The notes under the pieces: generated by a model
The model's database searches: none
The model's input: the letters and a program-made list of their open reading frames with translations, nothing else
Told to the model about the DNA's origin: nothing
Assembly (NCBI GenBank): GCA_010031785.1
Contig: RGZA01000009.1
Coordinates: forward strand, 1-32,215
Direction of reading: 5' to 3'
Length of the DNA stretch: 32,215 nucleotides
DNA from: Alphaproteobacteria bacterium
GTDB taxonomy: Bacteria; Pseudomonadota; Alphaproteobacteria; UBA9219; RGZA01
Program-made: the position numbers and the translations under genes
Shown: in pieces, positions 1 through 10,110 of the stretch
Position numbering within the stretch: the first letter of the stretch is position 1
Layout of the letters: every line of letters begins with the position of its first letter

Positions 1-200
1 GCGCTGATACGATTTTGCGGCAGCTTGAGCAGGGCCAGAACAAAAATACAGTTATTTCATCAGCAAAAGCGCAGGATTTTGTGCCTAAAATGACTCGCGA
101 AAAATCTGCGCTTGATAAGGCGTTTGAACATCTCAACCCCGATGATCTCACCCCGCGTGAAGCGCTTGATAAGCTTTATGCGCTGAAAAAACTATCCTAA
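1..200 (+). CDS. mutS: DNA mismatch repair protein MutS, C-terminal fragment (5' end outside window)
   Basis: Open from the window edge; C-terminal '...LNPDDLTPREALDKLYALKKLS' is typical of the MutS C-terminus. Confidence 0.85.
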   Translation, partial: ADTILRQLEQGQNKNTVISSAKAQDFVPKMTREKSALDKAFEHLNPDDLTPREALDKLYALKKLS

Positions 201-932
201 GATAGGACGGTCAGCACGAGCGCCGTAACGACGCGTATTCCATGGGTTGATATTCATCACCATGTAATCACGAAAACCTTTGTCACTCTTTCCTGCCAGC
301 TGAATGCGGGTTGCATCATGTGTCATGATACGATCATCAAAGAAGATCATCTGGTTTTCTTCAATAATGGTGGTATGAAAAGGGTTTCCCGTTTCAAGAT
401 CAAATAAGCTCAGTTCTGCGCCTTCAATTGCATGGCGCTTAAATACAAGAATAGCAACGCATTCCTGCCCGTCCTGATGCCGCCCTTCAGGTACTGCAAG
501 CCCGTCCATTTCACGCGTTGCATATACGCGATATTGATGTACATCAAGATGATATGGTTGCTCTTTATCTGCGCCGATGGTTGAGAGCACGTTGTTGATA
601 TACGAATCGACGCGACATGCCGGATTAATTGGCTCGAAATGCCGCTCAATTCCTTCAATCATCGGGTTGCCAGTATTATATTGAACAAAGGGAAGGCAGG
701 GTAACAGTTCCGCTTGCCATGCTGCGTTGTTCCACATGCCTTTATATTGAGAAAAGCGCCGTTGCCGCTGCGCATGCGGCGCATAATCATCCGTTGGAAG
801 ATGATTGAAGTGATCTAGGAAAGCAGGGTTTGGAACGGGAATAGGAGTAGTGAGGTAGCCGCATGCGGGCAAATGCCGTGCCCATGAAAGGGGCGCATAT
901 TTCAATGTGCGGGGTTGTGTAAGTGCATTCAT
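192..932 (-). CDS. 2OG-Fe dioxygenase family protein
   Basis: 246 aa; HxD-type motifs (HLDVHQYRVYA..., GRHQDGQECVAILVFKRHAIEGAELSLFD, FFDDRIMTHDATRI) match the 2OG-Fe dioxygenase family pattern. Confidence 0.8.
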   Translation of the reverse strand: MNALTQPRTLKYAPLSWARHLPACGYLTTPIPVPNPAFLDHFNHLPTDDYAPHAQRQRRFSQYKGMWNNAAWQAELLPCLPFVQYNTGNPMIEGIERHFEPINPACRVDSYINNVLSTIGADKEQPYHLDVHQYRVYATREMDGLAVPEGRHQDGQECVAILVFKRHAIEGAELSLFDLETGNPFHTTIIEENQMIFFDDRIMTHDATRIQLAGKSDKGFRDYMVMNINPWNTRRYGARADRPILG

Positions 933-997
933 TTCATGGCATCTTACGTTAAATATAAAACAGGGCAGTTATGATTTAGATAACTGCCCTGCCTATC

Positions 998-1363
998 TTA
1001 TTTTTTATTTTTCTCAAGCCAGGCTTTCATGAACGTGATCTCAGTCGTTTGTGCATTGATAACATCTTGCGCAAACTTCCTGATTTCGGGGTCCTTGCCA
1101 TATTGCAATTCGATCTTGGCCATATCTACTGCGCCTTGATGGTGCGGTATCATGCCTTGAACAAAATCGCGATCCGCATCACCCGTATAGGCAATCGCCA
1201 TATCCTTGTGCATAACGGAATTGGCTTCAACGTATGCTTTGGTTGATGCAGACGCATTTGACGGCGCCTTCACCGCCATATGCGCATGATCAACTTCCGC
1301 ATATGCAATTCCTGCACAGGCAATCGCTCCAACAAAACCAAGGGTAAGAAGAAAACGGTTCAT
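998..1363 (-). CDS. DUF305 family secreted protein
   Basis: Signal peptide-like N-terminus plus 'FVQGMIPHHQGAVDMAKIELQYGKDPEIRKFAQDVINAQTTEITFMKAWL'. Confidence 0.85.
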   Translation of the reverse strand: MNRFLLTLGFVGAIACAGIAYAEVDHAHMAVKAPSNASASTKAYVEANSVMHKDMAIAYTGDADRDFVQGMIPHHQGAVDMAKIELQYGKDPEIRKFAQDVINAQTTEITFMKAWLEKNKK

Positions 1364-1410
1364 TATCAGCTCCAGTAATAGAGAAACGAAAAAAGAATAA
1401 GTGCTAAACG

Positions 1411-1818
1411 CTATTCTTTTTTGATGCTCGTATTGCTATCAAAGCTTGTTGCCGGGGTTTCTGATTTCTTTTCATCATCTTTCTTTTCTTCAGTCTTTGT
1501 CACCGGTGCTTTTCCTGCTGGATGGGCTGGGGATGCCTTAGGTGCTTCCGGTAACTTTGGTGCTTCTGGTGGCTTTGGTGCAGGCGGAAGCTTTGGCAAT
1601 TCAGGCAGCGGTGGCACAGCAAACGGCTTTTCTTTTCCAGATGATTTTACCGTTTTTTCTTCTTTTACAGTTTTTGACTCTGTTTTCAGCGGTGCATGTA
1701 CTTCTGTTTCGGTTGATGTTTCAGTAGTGACGGCTGTTTCTGCATGGGCAAGACCGCCGCATGCAAATGCTGCAGCAACGCCCAAGACAAGAGGAAGAGC
1801 AAGAAGGGACTGTTTCAT
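1411..1818 (-). CDS. Hypothetical exported Pro/Lys/Glu-rich protein
   Basis: Signal peptide-like N-terminus MKQSLLALPLVLGVAAAFACGGLAHAE followed by a low-complexity PxLPxLPxxPKPPEAPKLPEAPK region; co-oriented with the DUF305 gene. Confidence 0.6.
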   Translation of the reverse strand: MKQSLLALPLVLGVAAAFACGGLAHAETAVTTETSTETEVHAPLKTESKTVKEEKTVKSSGKEKPFAVPPLPELPKLPPAPKPPEAPKLPEAPKASPAHPAGKAPVTKTEEKKDDEKKSETPATSFDSNTSIKKE

Positions 1819-2088
1819 AAAGGCTCCACAAGAAGGGTTAGGGGTAGGATGTTCGTATTCTCAGTATCCTCTAAAATAAGACTTTTTAAAGGTGATTTTT
1901 GAGCGCTTTGACACGCGTTGCACATAATCTTTAACATGTCTTTCACACAATCAAGACATTCTTAACCCGGAATCGATAAAAATGCACCATGTCGAAGACA
2001 GGCCCTATTATAGCTTGACCAGATGATAGAGCTGTTTACAAATTAGGTTAACCGACTATTGAGTATAAATAAGGTTAGGGTTTAAACC

Positions 2089-2724
2089 ATGAATCTGAAT
2101 TGGCGAGTTCTGCCGCGCGCGGATGCAATGCGCATCGTTGCAGCCGTAAACCCTTTCCTTGGTGAATATGCATTGCCGCCGGGTACAAGCCCAGTGCGTC
2201 AGGCTAAATTATCCTTTTATGAAAATTACCAGTTTTTTGAACTCACCGATATTCGCGAACAGCAACCAAAAAGCATGTTTGCCCTGCATAATCCCAATGG
2301 CGGCGAAGATGCAACCTTTGTGATGGATTGGACCAACCGCCCGATTTACAGCGTGAATGAGCAGGACCCCATTAATCTGCGCACCGATAACATGGCAGAT
2401 TATCTTGGCTTCTTTTTTGCCTGTGTGCAGGGGCCATATGGCCCGATGACGGTGGTTGAGAATCTTGATCCGCCAGCCGATGCCGATGAAGAGGTGCGCA
2501 AGCGCGTAAAAGAAATTCTACGCATGACCCCGCCCAAGGTTGTCAATTATGACCGCGCCAGTGGCACATTCACAGTGTATGCAGGAATGCTTTTTAAAGA
2601 TTGCATCTTTAAAACCAAGATGGAAGTGGGCAGCAATGGCCTGATCCAGATCGTGGATCACGAGCTTGCCATTGGCTCGCTTAACGATGATCCGCAAGCT
2701 CCACCAGGCGCAGCGGCAGGGTAG
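2089..2724 (+). CDS. Hypothetical protein (211 aa)
   Basis: Clean ORF with non-repetitive globular composition; family not recognised. Confidence 0.7.
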   Translation: MNLNWRVLPRADAMRIVAAVNPFLGEYALPPGTSPVRQAKLSFYENYQFFELTDIREQQPKSMFALHNPNGGEDATFVMDWTNRPIYSVNEQDPINLRTDNMADYLGFFFACVQGPYGPMTVVENLDPPADADEEVRKRVKEILRMTPPKVVNYDRASGTFTVYAGMLFKDCIFKTKMEVGSNGLIQIVDHELAIGSLNDDPQAPPGAAAG

Positions 2725-2737
2725 TCATCTCCATGTA

Positions 2738-2843
2738 CATCCCGGACAAGAACCAACGCAGCTTTAGCTGCATGGTTTGCCGATCCGGGATCCAATTTTT
2801 CTAACATATGGATCCCGGATCATCGCTTCGCTCGTCCGGGATG
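2738..2843. repeat. Palindromic intergenic element with CATCCCGGAC...GTCCGGGATG termini
   Basis: 10-bp perfect terminal inverted repeat; interior hairpins gcagctttagctgc and gatccggga...ggatcccggatc. Confidence 0.75.
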
Positions 2844-3107
2844 TTCGTTCCTAAAATGCACCGCAGTTTTTACAGTGACATGAAATCCACAACTGTGCTT
2901 TTTGCATACCCTGTTGAACAAAAAAGTTATCCACAGGCTAAATTCATCGCCGTGCAATAATTGTGTTCAAATTCACCTCACGATCTTGCTAGAGTGCGGC
3001 CTCAGGAATCAAAAATTCGCTGCGTTGTAGTTTTTTATTAAGAACTGTGAATGCGCTTTTTTATGTTTTCTTTATATCTTTTGTTGCGCACCCTTCTCGA
3101 GGAAACC

Positions 3108-6100
3108 ATGGCGAAAAAACCGCAAGCACCTGCTTCTTTTGGCCAAAATCAAGCAAGACCCGCCAGTCCTTCCCAGCAGAATCCGCATCAAGTGCCGGAA
3201 TTACGCAGCGGTATTAGTGATCGCCAAAATGAAAGCAACCGCAAGGTCCAAGGTACTTTTGGGGGCGGTGCCATTATTGATCCACCTAAAGCGCGCGAAG
3301 GCTTTGCATCATGGCCATTCTGGACCGGTATGGGCCTGACCATTGCGTGGTTCGCAGCCGTATTTCTTGCAACCATGAGCGTGAATGCAGCAGGCAGCAT
3401 TGCAGGTATGCCTGTGACCACCGTTGCGCTGGGTATTTCTGGCATCATCGCGCCCGTTGCGTTTTTATGGATGATTATTGCTTATTTGCAGCGCGCATCA
3501 GACGTAAAGGCGATCACCGAACCACTGCGCCGCCAGTTGCAAATGGTGCTTGGAACAGGTGCAAATGCGGAAAGCCGCGTGCGCCGTTTCAACGAAGCAT
3601 TGGAGCGCCAACTGGAATTATTGCGTCAAGCGGGCGATGGCTCATACGATGTTTTGCAAAATGCCGTACAGGTTTTACAAGAAGAAGAGCGCGCAATTAA
3701 CAGCCTTGCTGAACGTTCTGGAAAAGAAATTCAACGCGTTGCAGGCATCGTGCGCGACAATAGTGAAGTATTGGAAGATTTGCTGCATGATAACCGTGAA
3801 CGCTTCAATGATCTTTCGGGGAAAATTGCGGGTCACATTGCAACCCTTGATGAGCGCGCTGATCAAGCCGCTGGTCGTCTTGGTGATATGGTTGATCGTT
3901 TGCATCTTGTGATGGAACAATTCAAGGCAGCTGCGGATCAAAAACTTGCGGATGTTGCAACTGTTTCAGAGCAAATTGGTCGTCAGGAAAAAGACACCGA
4001 AGAATCCACCCGCCGCATGAATGAAACCTTGCAGGCTGCGCGTTTGTCAGCGCAAGAGCTTGGTAATATGCTTTCCAAAAATCAGGATCTGCTTGATGGA
4101 TCGGGCCAACGCCTGATGACACGCATGAAGGAAATCGGCGGCGAGATCGAACGCTTTGCTTCCATCAGCGACACCAAGGAAGCCAAGCTTGCACAAAGTG
4201 GCCGTCAGCTCAGTGAAACCATGACACGTGAAATCGCAGCACTTGAAGCCTTGACCGCCCGTCTTGAAGCACAAATTACGGCTGCAAACCAGGGTATTGG
4301 TTCACGCACCGATGAACTTGAGGAACGTCAAATCAAGCTTGCAGAACAAGCCGGCAATCTGATGCAGAATTTGCAAAGCACGGTGGTGTTACTTGATAAA
4401 ACAGCCTCCGAAGCATTCCAGAAATATTCATCGGTACGTGATGATGTTGCCAACCAAAGCGAGCATGTTTCACAACAATTCAAAATTTCCGGTAGCCATT
4501 ATGAAACCATGGCTGAACGTCTTGAAGCAATTTCCAAAAATGTAGTGGAGCGCATCGCTGTTATTGGCGCTAGCCTTTCAGGCCAGGTCGAAAGCATTGC
4601 AACCAGCAGCGAACGCGCGGTTGCCGCAACACAGGAAGCTAATCAAAGCGCAGGTCAATCGGTGCAGCATCTTGATCAGATGATTGCGCGTATCTTCATG
4701 GCTGAAAAACAAACCACCGAAAGCTCTTCCGGTTTGATTGATGGTGTTGAACAACGCTTCAAGGCACTGGTTGGTCTTACCGATCAGCATGTGGCCAAGC
4801 TCAATGCAACCCATGAACAATTCGAAGATGTGGGTCAAAAACTTGCAGCCCGCGCCCGCGAAGCCGAAGGCACATGGCAGTCGCTCGCTCAATCGGTTGC
4901 GCATCAGAATGATGTCTTGCAACAACAACTTCGCCAAAAGGTCGATGAAGCCGTTGCACTTCTTAATGAAAATGCCTACGCCATCGAAGCCGCACGCGAC
5001 AGCATGTATCAACATGTTGAAGCAGGTCTATCGCGCAGCAATGAAATGGTGGAAACGCTTACCAAGCTTGGCACCATTTCCGATGCGCCGTTTAACGATG
5101 CCGTTGCCCGTGTAAGAGCATGTGTTGATCAAGGCGAAGCGCAATTATCGCGTTTTGCAAACAACTTGCAAAAGAACGCAGCCGATATTGCTGAACTTAA
5201 TACCCGCCTTACCACGCATGGCGATAATGCTGGCCACAAAGCTGCCGAAACTCTTGCTGGTCTTGATGCAGTGGCTGCACGTATGGAAGCAATTCAGCAT
5301 GGCAACATGCAGGCAACACAAGATGTGTTGCTGCGCCTGAACCATGTTGCACAACAAGTGCAAAACCGTATGGGCGATATCAGCAACACGGCCGAAGGCG
5401 AACAGAAACGTCTTGCTGAAACTGTGCGTCAACTCAGCCTTGATATTAATGGTCTCATCCATGATAGCCAAACAGCCGATCAACGCATCCGCATTGCCGC
5501 AAGCCTTCTGTCCGAGCAGGCTGGTGATGTCCGTAGCAAACTTGAAACGCAAGCTGAAGGCATTGAAGATGCGCTTAGCCGCCTGAATAAACAGTTTGCT
5601 GGCATGTCTGATCAAATGCGCGGCGCAACACAAAATGCCCAAGTGCACATCGAAGAAATCAGCAAGCGTTATGGTGAGCTCGCTTATATGAGCCAAACCG
5701 GTCTTGAAACCAAGATCGAAACGCTTGATGGCGTTGTGAATGCTGCTGCCGATCGCCTCATCAGCCTTGGCGAAACGATGGATAGCCGCACGCAACAACT
5801 CACCCATGTGCACACGCAAATTCACGACAGCACACAAATTCTTGATAACGCAACCCAGCAAGCTTTGGATCGTCTGTCGGTCTTTACCAATGCCGTTGTG
5901 TCGGCCAAGACAACCTCGGGCGATACTGCGCAGGAAGTTTATGCACGCCTTAACGATGTGCATGATCAGTTTAACCGTCAGATCAGCGCCGTCAGCGAAG
6001 GCAGCCAAACCATTGCGCACACCATGCGCGATGCCGTCGCTAGCCTTGTTGAACAATCGGTTGGTCTGGCTGCTGCATCCCAGCAAGCTGAACAACGCAT

Positions 6101-9100
6101 CGAAACCCTTGCGGCAACAACCGCAGCCCTGCAACAGGAAGCGCAAAATGTGCGTCTTTCGATTGAAGGCGAAGCCAAAGCAATGCAAAACCGCCTTGGT
6201 GATATTCTTGCGCAAATCGAAAGCGCAAGCGTGGGCATGGAACGCAACGCTGTTATGGCCTTTGATCGTACCGAAGGTATGTCCAAGCGCTTTGATGGCA
6301 TTAGCCAATCGGCATTCGTTCGTCTTGGTGAAGCTGCGCAACAAATCGAAGAAGTTGCAGACAGCTCCATTGCCAAGGTTGAACAGGTCAATCAATCCCT
6401 GCGCGATCAAATGGCAAGCCTTACCTTTGCCAGCGATCATTTGTCTGAAGTCGATGGCGACATTCGCCGTTCGGCAAAAGAAAGCACTGCTTATCTCAAT
6501 CGTCTCTCGAGCGAAGTGGGCGCAACCGCATCCTTTGCTGCAGAACAATTGCGTCAACAAATTAGCGGCCTGAAGACTGAAGCCGAAGGCCTTCTGAACC
6601 GTTTTGGCACATTGGGCAATGGCCTTGCTCATCAATCCCTCGCCGTGATGGATATCACCGATGCGCTTGAGCAAAAGATTGCTGGCGTTCGTGATGCCGC
6701 AATGTCGGCGTATGATGATGCAGAAAAAGCGGGTGAACGTATTATCAACTCAACGCTTGAGTTCAAGAATGAAGTGGCTGAAGCCGTACAAACCATGGCT
6801 GCAACCGGTGATGGCTTGCAGCAACGTGGCGATATGGCTGTGACCATGGTTCATCAGATGGCTGGCCGTTTTGCCGAAGCTACGCAAAATCTGCGCGAAC
6901 AGTTTGAAGCACAAGCGGGCCGCCTGGAAGAAGTCGCAGGCAAGGCGCAGGAACAATTGCAAAGCTTTACCTCCGATATCAAGGGCGGCGCCGATCAGCT
7001 CAATGATCTGACAGGCAAGCTCTTGACATCCGGTTATGACGTTAATGAAACGCTGGAAAAAACCAATTTCTTGGTACGTAATGTAGGCGGTCAAATTGAT
7101 CGCATGCGCACCAGCACGCAGGAAGTTTCCGGCACCTTGTTGCAAAACATGGCGACAATGATTTCAACCTTTGAAAATGAATTCAAGGGCATGACCGATA
7201 ATGCCGGCATGAGCATCGAAGTGCTTAACCAAAAGGCTCAAGGTGTCAGCGCCCAGATGAAGGAAGAAGCACAGGTTGCAGCGGATACAATTTCAACCAC
7301 GCTTAATTCCATGCGCAGCAATGTTCAAGAAAGCCTGCAACAGGTCGTTGGCCGCACCAGCGATGTGATGGCAACGGTTCAATCTGAAAGCAGCAAGCTT
7401 TCAGCCACCATGACGCAGGATGTGGAACAGGCCTTTATCAAGGCCAACCAAAATATTGCATCGATGCAGGGTGATTTCCGTGGCACCATCGTCAATATGG
7501 TGGAAGTGCTCGTAACGCACTTGCGTCAAATTCAGGAAAATGGCGCAGGGGTAATGGAAAGCATTCGCTCGGGCGCATCCATGGGTGTTGATCAGGCAAT
7601 GGAAATGCTTAGCGATCTGCGTAGCAAGACCGAAGCGCAAGTTGCAAGCATGTCATCCTATGTTGAGCAATCGCTAAGTGATATGCGCAACTCATCGCTT
7701 GCCCTTGCACAGGATATCAAGGTTGATAGTACGCAAGCGCAACGTGAAGCAGCACAAGGCTTTGCCCAAATGCGCGAGCAGGTGGAAGGCGAATTGCAGG
7801 CCATCATTGCGCGCGCGCAAGAAACAGCTGCGCAATTGCAACGTAACTGTGAACAGCTTACGCAGGATATGCGCAATACGGTTGAAGGCACGCAAATTAA
7901 CTCTGCGCAAATCGCACAGGATATTTCAACAGCCGTTAATCATGCTCAAGATGTTGGTGCACATTTTAGCACCATTGCCAATGGCATGCGTCATGATACG
8001 GCCAAGATCAATGCCGGTGTTTCAGAAGTTTCGCAAAGCCTGTCGGCAACCAATACGCTGCTGCAACGCAGCCAGTCGGCACTTTATGATGTTGCGCAAA
8101 AATCAAGCGATGCGCTCAGCGTATTTAATGACAGCATCGTGCATCAAACCCGCACGCTTACCGGCTTGCAGCAAACCTTTGTGGCTACTACAACACACAT
8201 GGCCGAAGCGGATGAGCGTATGAATGTTCTTAAGAACGGCATTCAAAATGTTCTTGGCGAAATCATGGATCGTCTCAATGGCGGCCTTGTTACCCTTGGC
8301 CAGCACATCGTCAATGTGAAGCAGGAAGCACAATCAGCTGCTGATGTTGTTTCAGCAAGCGGCGAAACCGTTGCGAACCAAAACACCAACATGACGCAAA
8401 CGGCACAAGCGCTTGCTCAAGCACTAAGCCAGCTCGAAGCCGTAAACCGTACCCTGAGTTCTAGCATGCGTGAAAGCGCAGGTGAAACGGCGCAGCAAGC
8501 GCGTCAAATCACTGCGCTGAGCCAGCAGGTCCAACAACAAGTTTCAACACTTGAAAATGCAGCACAAGCTGCTGCGCATCAAAGCGTAGCGGTAAGTCAG
8601 GCGCTGGATACCCCACTGGGTCGTTTTGATGCATTGAATGAGCGTATGGACAAAACGCTTAACCTGACCGTGATGGTGGGTGACAAGATCACCGGCCAAC
8701 TCGGCGGTATCACGCGCGAAATGGAACGTGCGCTACAGGATCTTGCAGAAGGCACACAACGTGCAGGCAATATCATTCAAGGCACCACGCAATCCTTCAA
8801 GCATGCGCGTGACGATGCTGCAGAAGATATGATGCAGCGCTTGCGTGATCTGACGCGCAAGAATGAACGCGATGTGCGCGAGGCAACGCAGCAGCCAAAT
8901 CAGCCACCTGCCTATCAGCCACGAGCAGCAGCGCAGCCTTTTACACCTGCGCCGTCACCATCTTCCTTGCAAACGTTTGTGCAGCCACAACCGGTCAAGC
9001 AACCTGTTGCTGCCAAAAAGCAGGATAGCGATCTGATTAATTCGCTCACGCAGATTATTCAGCAGCTTGAAGAAACCGCGGGCTCAAACACCGGCGGCGT

Positions 9101-9128
9101 TGGCGTTAAGCAGAAAAAAAGTAACTAA
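3108..9128 (+). CDS. Giant membrane-anchored coiled-coil protein (~2006 aa from ATG 3108), apolipoprotein/MCP-like helical repeats
   Basis: Two adjacent hydrophobic segments near the N-terminus (FWTGMGLTIAWFAAVFLATMSV; VTTVALGISGIIAPVAFLWMIIAYL), then ~1700 aa of A/Q/E-rich heptad-like helix and a Pro/Gln-rich tail. ATG 3108 is preceded by a GAGG-like RBS; the ORF track start at 3051 is less likely. Confidence 0.85.
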   Translation: MAKKPQAPASFGQNQARPASPSQQNPHQVPELRSGISDRQNESNRKVQGTFGGGAIIDPPKAREGFASWPFWTGMGLTIAWFAAVFLATMSVNAAGSIAGMPVTTVALGISGIIAPVAFLWMIIAYLQRASDVKAITEPLRRQLQMVLGTGANAESRVRRFNEALERQLELLRQAGDGSYDVLQNAVQVLQEEERAINSLAERSGKEIQRVAGIVRDNSEVLEDLLHDNRERFNDLSGKIAGHIATLDERADQAAGRLGDMVDRLHLVMEQFKAAADQKLADVATVSEQIGRQEKDTEESTRRMNETLQAARLSAQELGNMLSKNQDLLDGSGQRLMTRMKEIGGEIERFASISDTKEAKLAQSGRQLSETMTREIAALEALTARLEAQITAANQGIGSRTDELEERQIKLAEQAGNLMQNLQSTVVLLDKTASEAFQKYSSVRDDVANQSEHVSQQFKISGSHYETMAERLEAISKNVVERIAVIGASLSGQVESIATSSERAVAATQEANQSAGQSVQHLDQMIARIFMAEKQTTESSSGLIDGVEQRFKALVGLTDQHVAKLNATHEQFEDVGQKLAARAREAEGTWQSLAQSVAHQNDVLQQQLRQKVDEAVALLNENAYAIEAARDSMYQHVEAGLSRSNEMVETLTKLGTISDAPFNDAVARVRACVDQGEAQLSRFANNLQKNAADIAELNTRLTTHGDNAGHKAAETLAGLDAVAARMEAIQHGNMQATQDVLLRLNHVAQQVQNRMGDISNTAEGEQKRLAETVRQLSLDINGLIHDSQTADQRIRIAASLLSEQAGDVRSKLETQAEGIEDALSRLNKQFAGMSDQMRGATQNAQVHIEEISKRYGELAYMSQTGLETKIETLDGVVNAAADRLISLGETMDSRTQQLTHVHTQIHDSTQILDNATQQALDRLSVFTNAVVSAKTTSGDTAQEVYARLNDVHDQFNRQISAVSEGSQTIAHTMRDAVASLVEQSVGLAAASQQAEQRIETLAATTAALQQEAQNVRLSIEGEAKAMQNRLGDILAQIESASVGMERNAVMAFDRTEGMSKRFDGISQSAFVRLGEAAQQIEEVADSSIAKVEQVNQSLRDQMASLTFASDHLSEVDGDIRRSAKESTAYLNRLSSEVGATASFAAEQLRQQISGLKTEAEGLLNRFGTLGNGLAHQSLAVMDITDALEQKIAGVRDAAMSAYDDAEKAGERIINSTLEFKNEVAEAVQTMAATGDGLQQRGDMAVTMVHQMAGRFAEATQNLREQFEAQAGRLEEVAGKAQEQLQSFTSDIKGGADQLNDLTGKLLTSGYDVNETLEKTNFLVRNVGGQIDRMRTSTQEVSGTLLQNMATMISTFENEFKGMTDNAGMSIEVLNQKAQGVSAQMKEEAQVAADTISTTLNSMRSNVQESLQQVVGRTSDVMATVQSESSKLSATMTQDVEQAFIKANQNIASMQGDFRGTIVNMVEVLVTHLRQIQENGAGVMESIRSGASMGVDQAMEMLSDLRSKTEAQVASMSSYVEQSLSDMRNSSLALAQDIKVDSTQAQREAAQGFAQMREQVEGELQAIIARAQETAAQLQRNCEQLTQDMRNTVEGTQINSAQIAQDISTAVNHAQDVGAHFSTIANGMRHDTAKINAGVSEVSQSLSATNTLLQRSQSALYDVAQKSSDALSVFNDSIVHQTRTLTGLQQTFVATTTHMAEADERMNVLKNGIQNVLGEIMDRLNGGLVTLGQHIVNVKQEAQSAADVVSASGETVANQNTNMTQTAQALAQALSQLEAVNRTLSSSMRESAGETAQQARQITALSQQVQQQVSTLENAAQAAAHQSVAVSQALDTPLGRFDALNERMDKTLNLTVMVGDKITGQLGGITREMERALQDLAEGTQRAGNIIQGTTQSFKHARDDAAEDMMQRLRDLTRKNERDVREATQQPNQPPAYQPRAAAQPFTPAPSPSSLQTFVQPQPVKQPVAAKKQDSDLINSLTQIIQQLEETAGSNTGGVGVKQKKSN

Positions 9129-9952
9129 TGCCCTTTGAACTGAAGGATGTTCGAGCTCTTGCGCAGCTAGCGCGCGAGGCAGGGCAGATCATCCTTCATT
9201 ATCGCGAGCAACATCGCGAAGGGCGCACGCTCGGCCTTGAAGCCCTGAATCTTGAAATTAAGCACGATGGCTCACCGGTCACGCTCGCTGATATCGCATC
9301 ACAAGAACATATCCTTGAAGGTATTGAGCAGCTCGGCCTTTATCAGCCTGTGGTGGCCGAAGAAGCAACTGCGCCTGATGTTTCTACGCTCGATGGTTTT
9401 TATCTGATCGATCCGCTAGATGGCACCAAGGCCTTTGTTGATGGCGGGGATGATTTCACCGTCAATATCGGCTTCATCCATCATGGTCGCCCGGTGATGG
9501 GCGTGCTGCACAGTCCGGTTCTAAATGAAACCTATTATACCGATGGTACGTGCGCTTATTACCTCAGCCCATCGGGTGAAGAAAGCGTGATTGAAGCACG
9601 TCGCGCTGATCCAGAAGGTGTGGATGTGATCACTAACCGCACCGAAGATTGGTCAGGGCATCTTAAAAATTATCTTGCGCAGCATAAGGTTCGCTCAACT
9701 GAACGTCTTTCCAGTGCGTTCAAACTAGGCCTTGTCGCACATGGCAAATTTGATCTTTATCCACGTTTTGGCCCTACATCCGAATGGGATATTGCCGCAG
9801 GCGATGCCATTTTGCGCGCCGCAGGCGGCAGCGTGAAAACATTGGATGGGAATGACCTTGCCTATGGTAAGCCGCGCTTTCTGAACCCAGCCTTTATCGC
9901 ACGTGGTCTCACTTCTTCCTCTCCCCTTGAGGGAGAGGTTGCAACAACTTAG
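9128..9952 (+). CDS. cysQ: 3'(2'),5'-bisphosphate nucleotidase CysQ (inositol monophosphatase family)
   Basis: Motifs 'VVAEEAT' and 'YLIDPLDGTKAFVDGGDDFTVNIGFI'; start overlaps the upstream stop (TAATG). Last residues SSPLEGEVATT are encoded by repeat copy 1. Confidence 0.88.
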   Translation: MPFELKDVRALAQLAREAGQIILHYREQHREGRTLGLEALNLEIKHDGSPVTLADIASQEHILEGIEQLGLYQPVVAEEATAPDVSTLDGFYLIDPLDGTKAFVDGGDDFTVNIGFIHHGRPVMGVLHSPVLNETYYTDGTCAYYLSPSGEESVIEARRADPEGVDVITNRTEDWSGHLKNYLAQHKVRSTERLSSAFKLGLVAHGKFDLYPRFGPTSEWDIAAGDAILRAAGGSVKTLDGNDLAYGKPRFLNPAFIARGLTSSSPLEGEVATT

Positions 9953-10090
9953 GCTTAGCTTTAGCTAAGTCTTAGTTGTTGCTGGTGAGGGGTTGTTCTA
10001 TCAAACAAAAGTGCAACCCCTCACCAAGAAAAACCAAGCACTTAATAAATTAAGTGCAGGTTTTTCTATCCTCTCCCTCAAGGGGAGAGG
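9918..10090. repeat. Multi-hairpin element MH, copy 1
   Basis: CCTCTCCCCTTGAGGGAGAGG ... CCTCTCCCTCAAGGGGAGAGG ends, with internal stems gcaacaact/agttgttgc, ggtgaggggttg/caacccctcacc and agaaaaacc/ggtttttct. Confidence 0.9.
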
Positions 10091-10110
10091 ATAAACGGAG
10101 AGTGTATTTC

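Noticed and set aside
1421-1879. 152-aa + strand ORF
   Set aside because: Antisense of the Pro/Lys-rich secreted protein; Gly/Ser/Phe composition is the complement of its biased codons.
2927-2935. TTATCCACA, a perfect DnaA-box consensus, between ORFs 2089 and 3108
   Set aside because: A single box; no cluster, AT-rich unwinding region or origin-associated genes identified nearby.
5145-6674. 509-aa antisense ORF
   Set aside because: Lies wholly antisense to the giant coiled-coil gene. Its C/H/L/I-rich composition mirrors the sense codon bias; no RBS or family.
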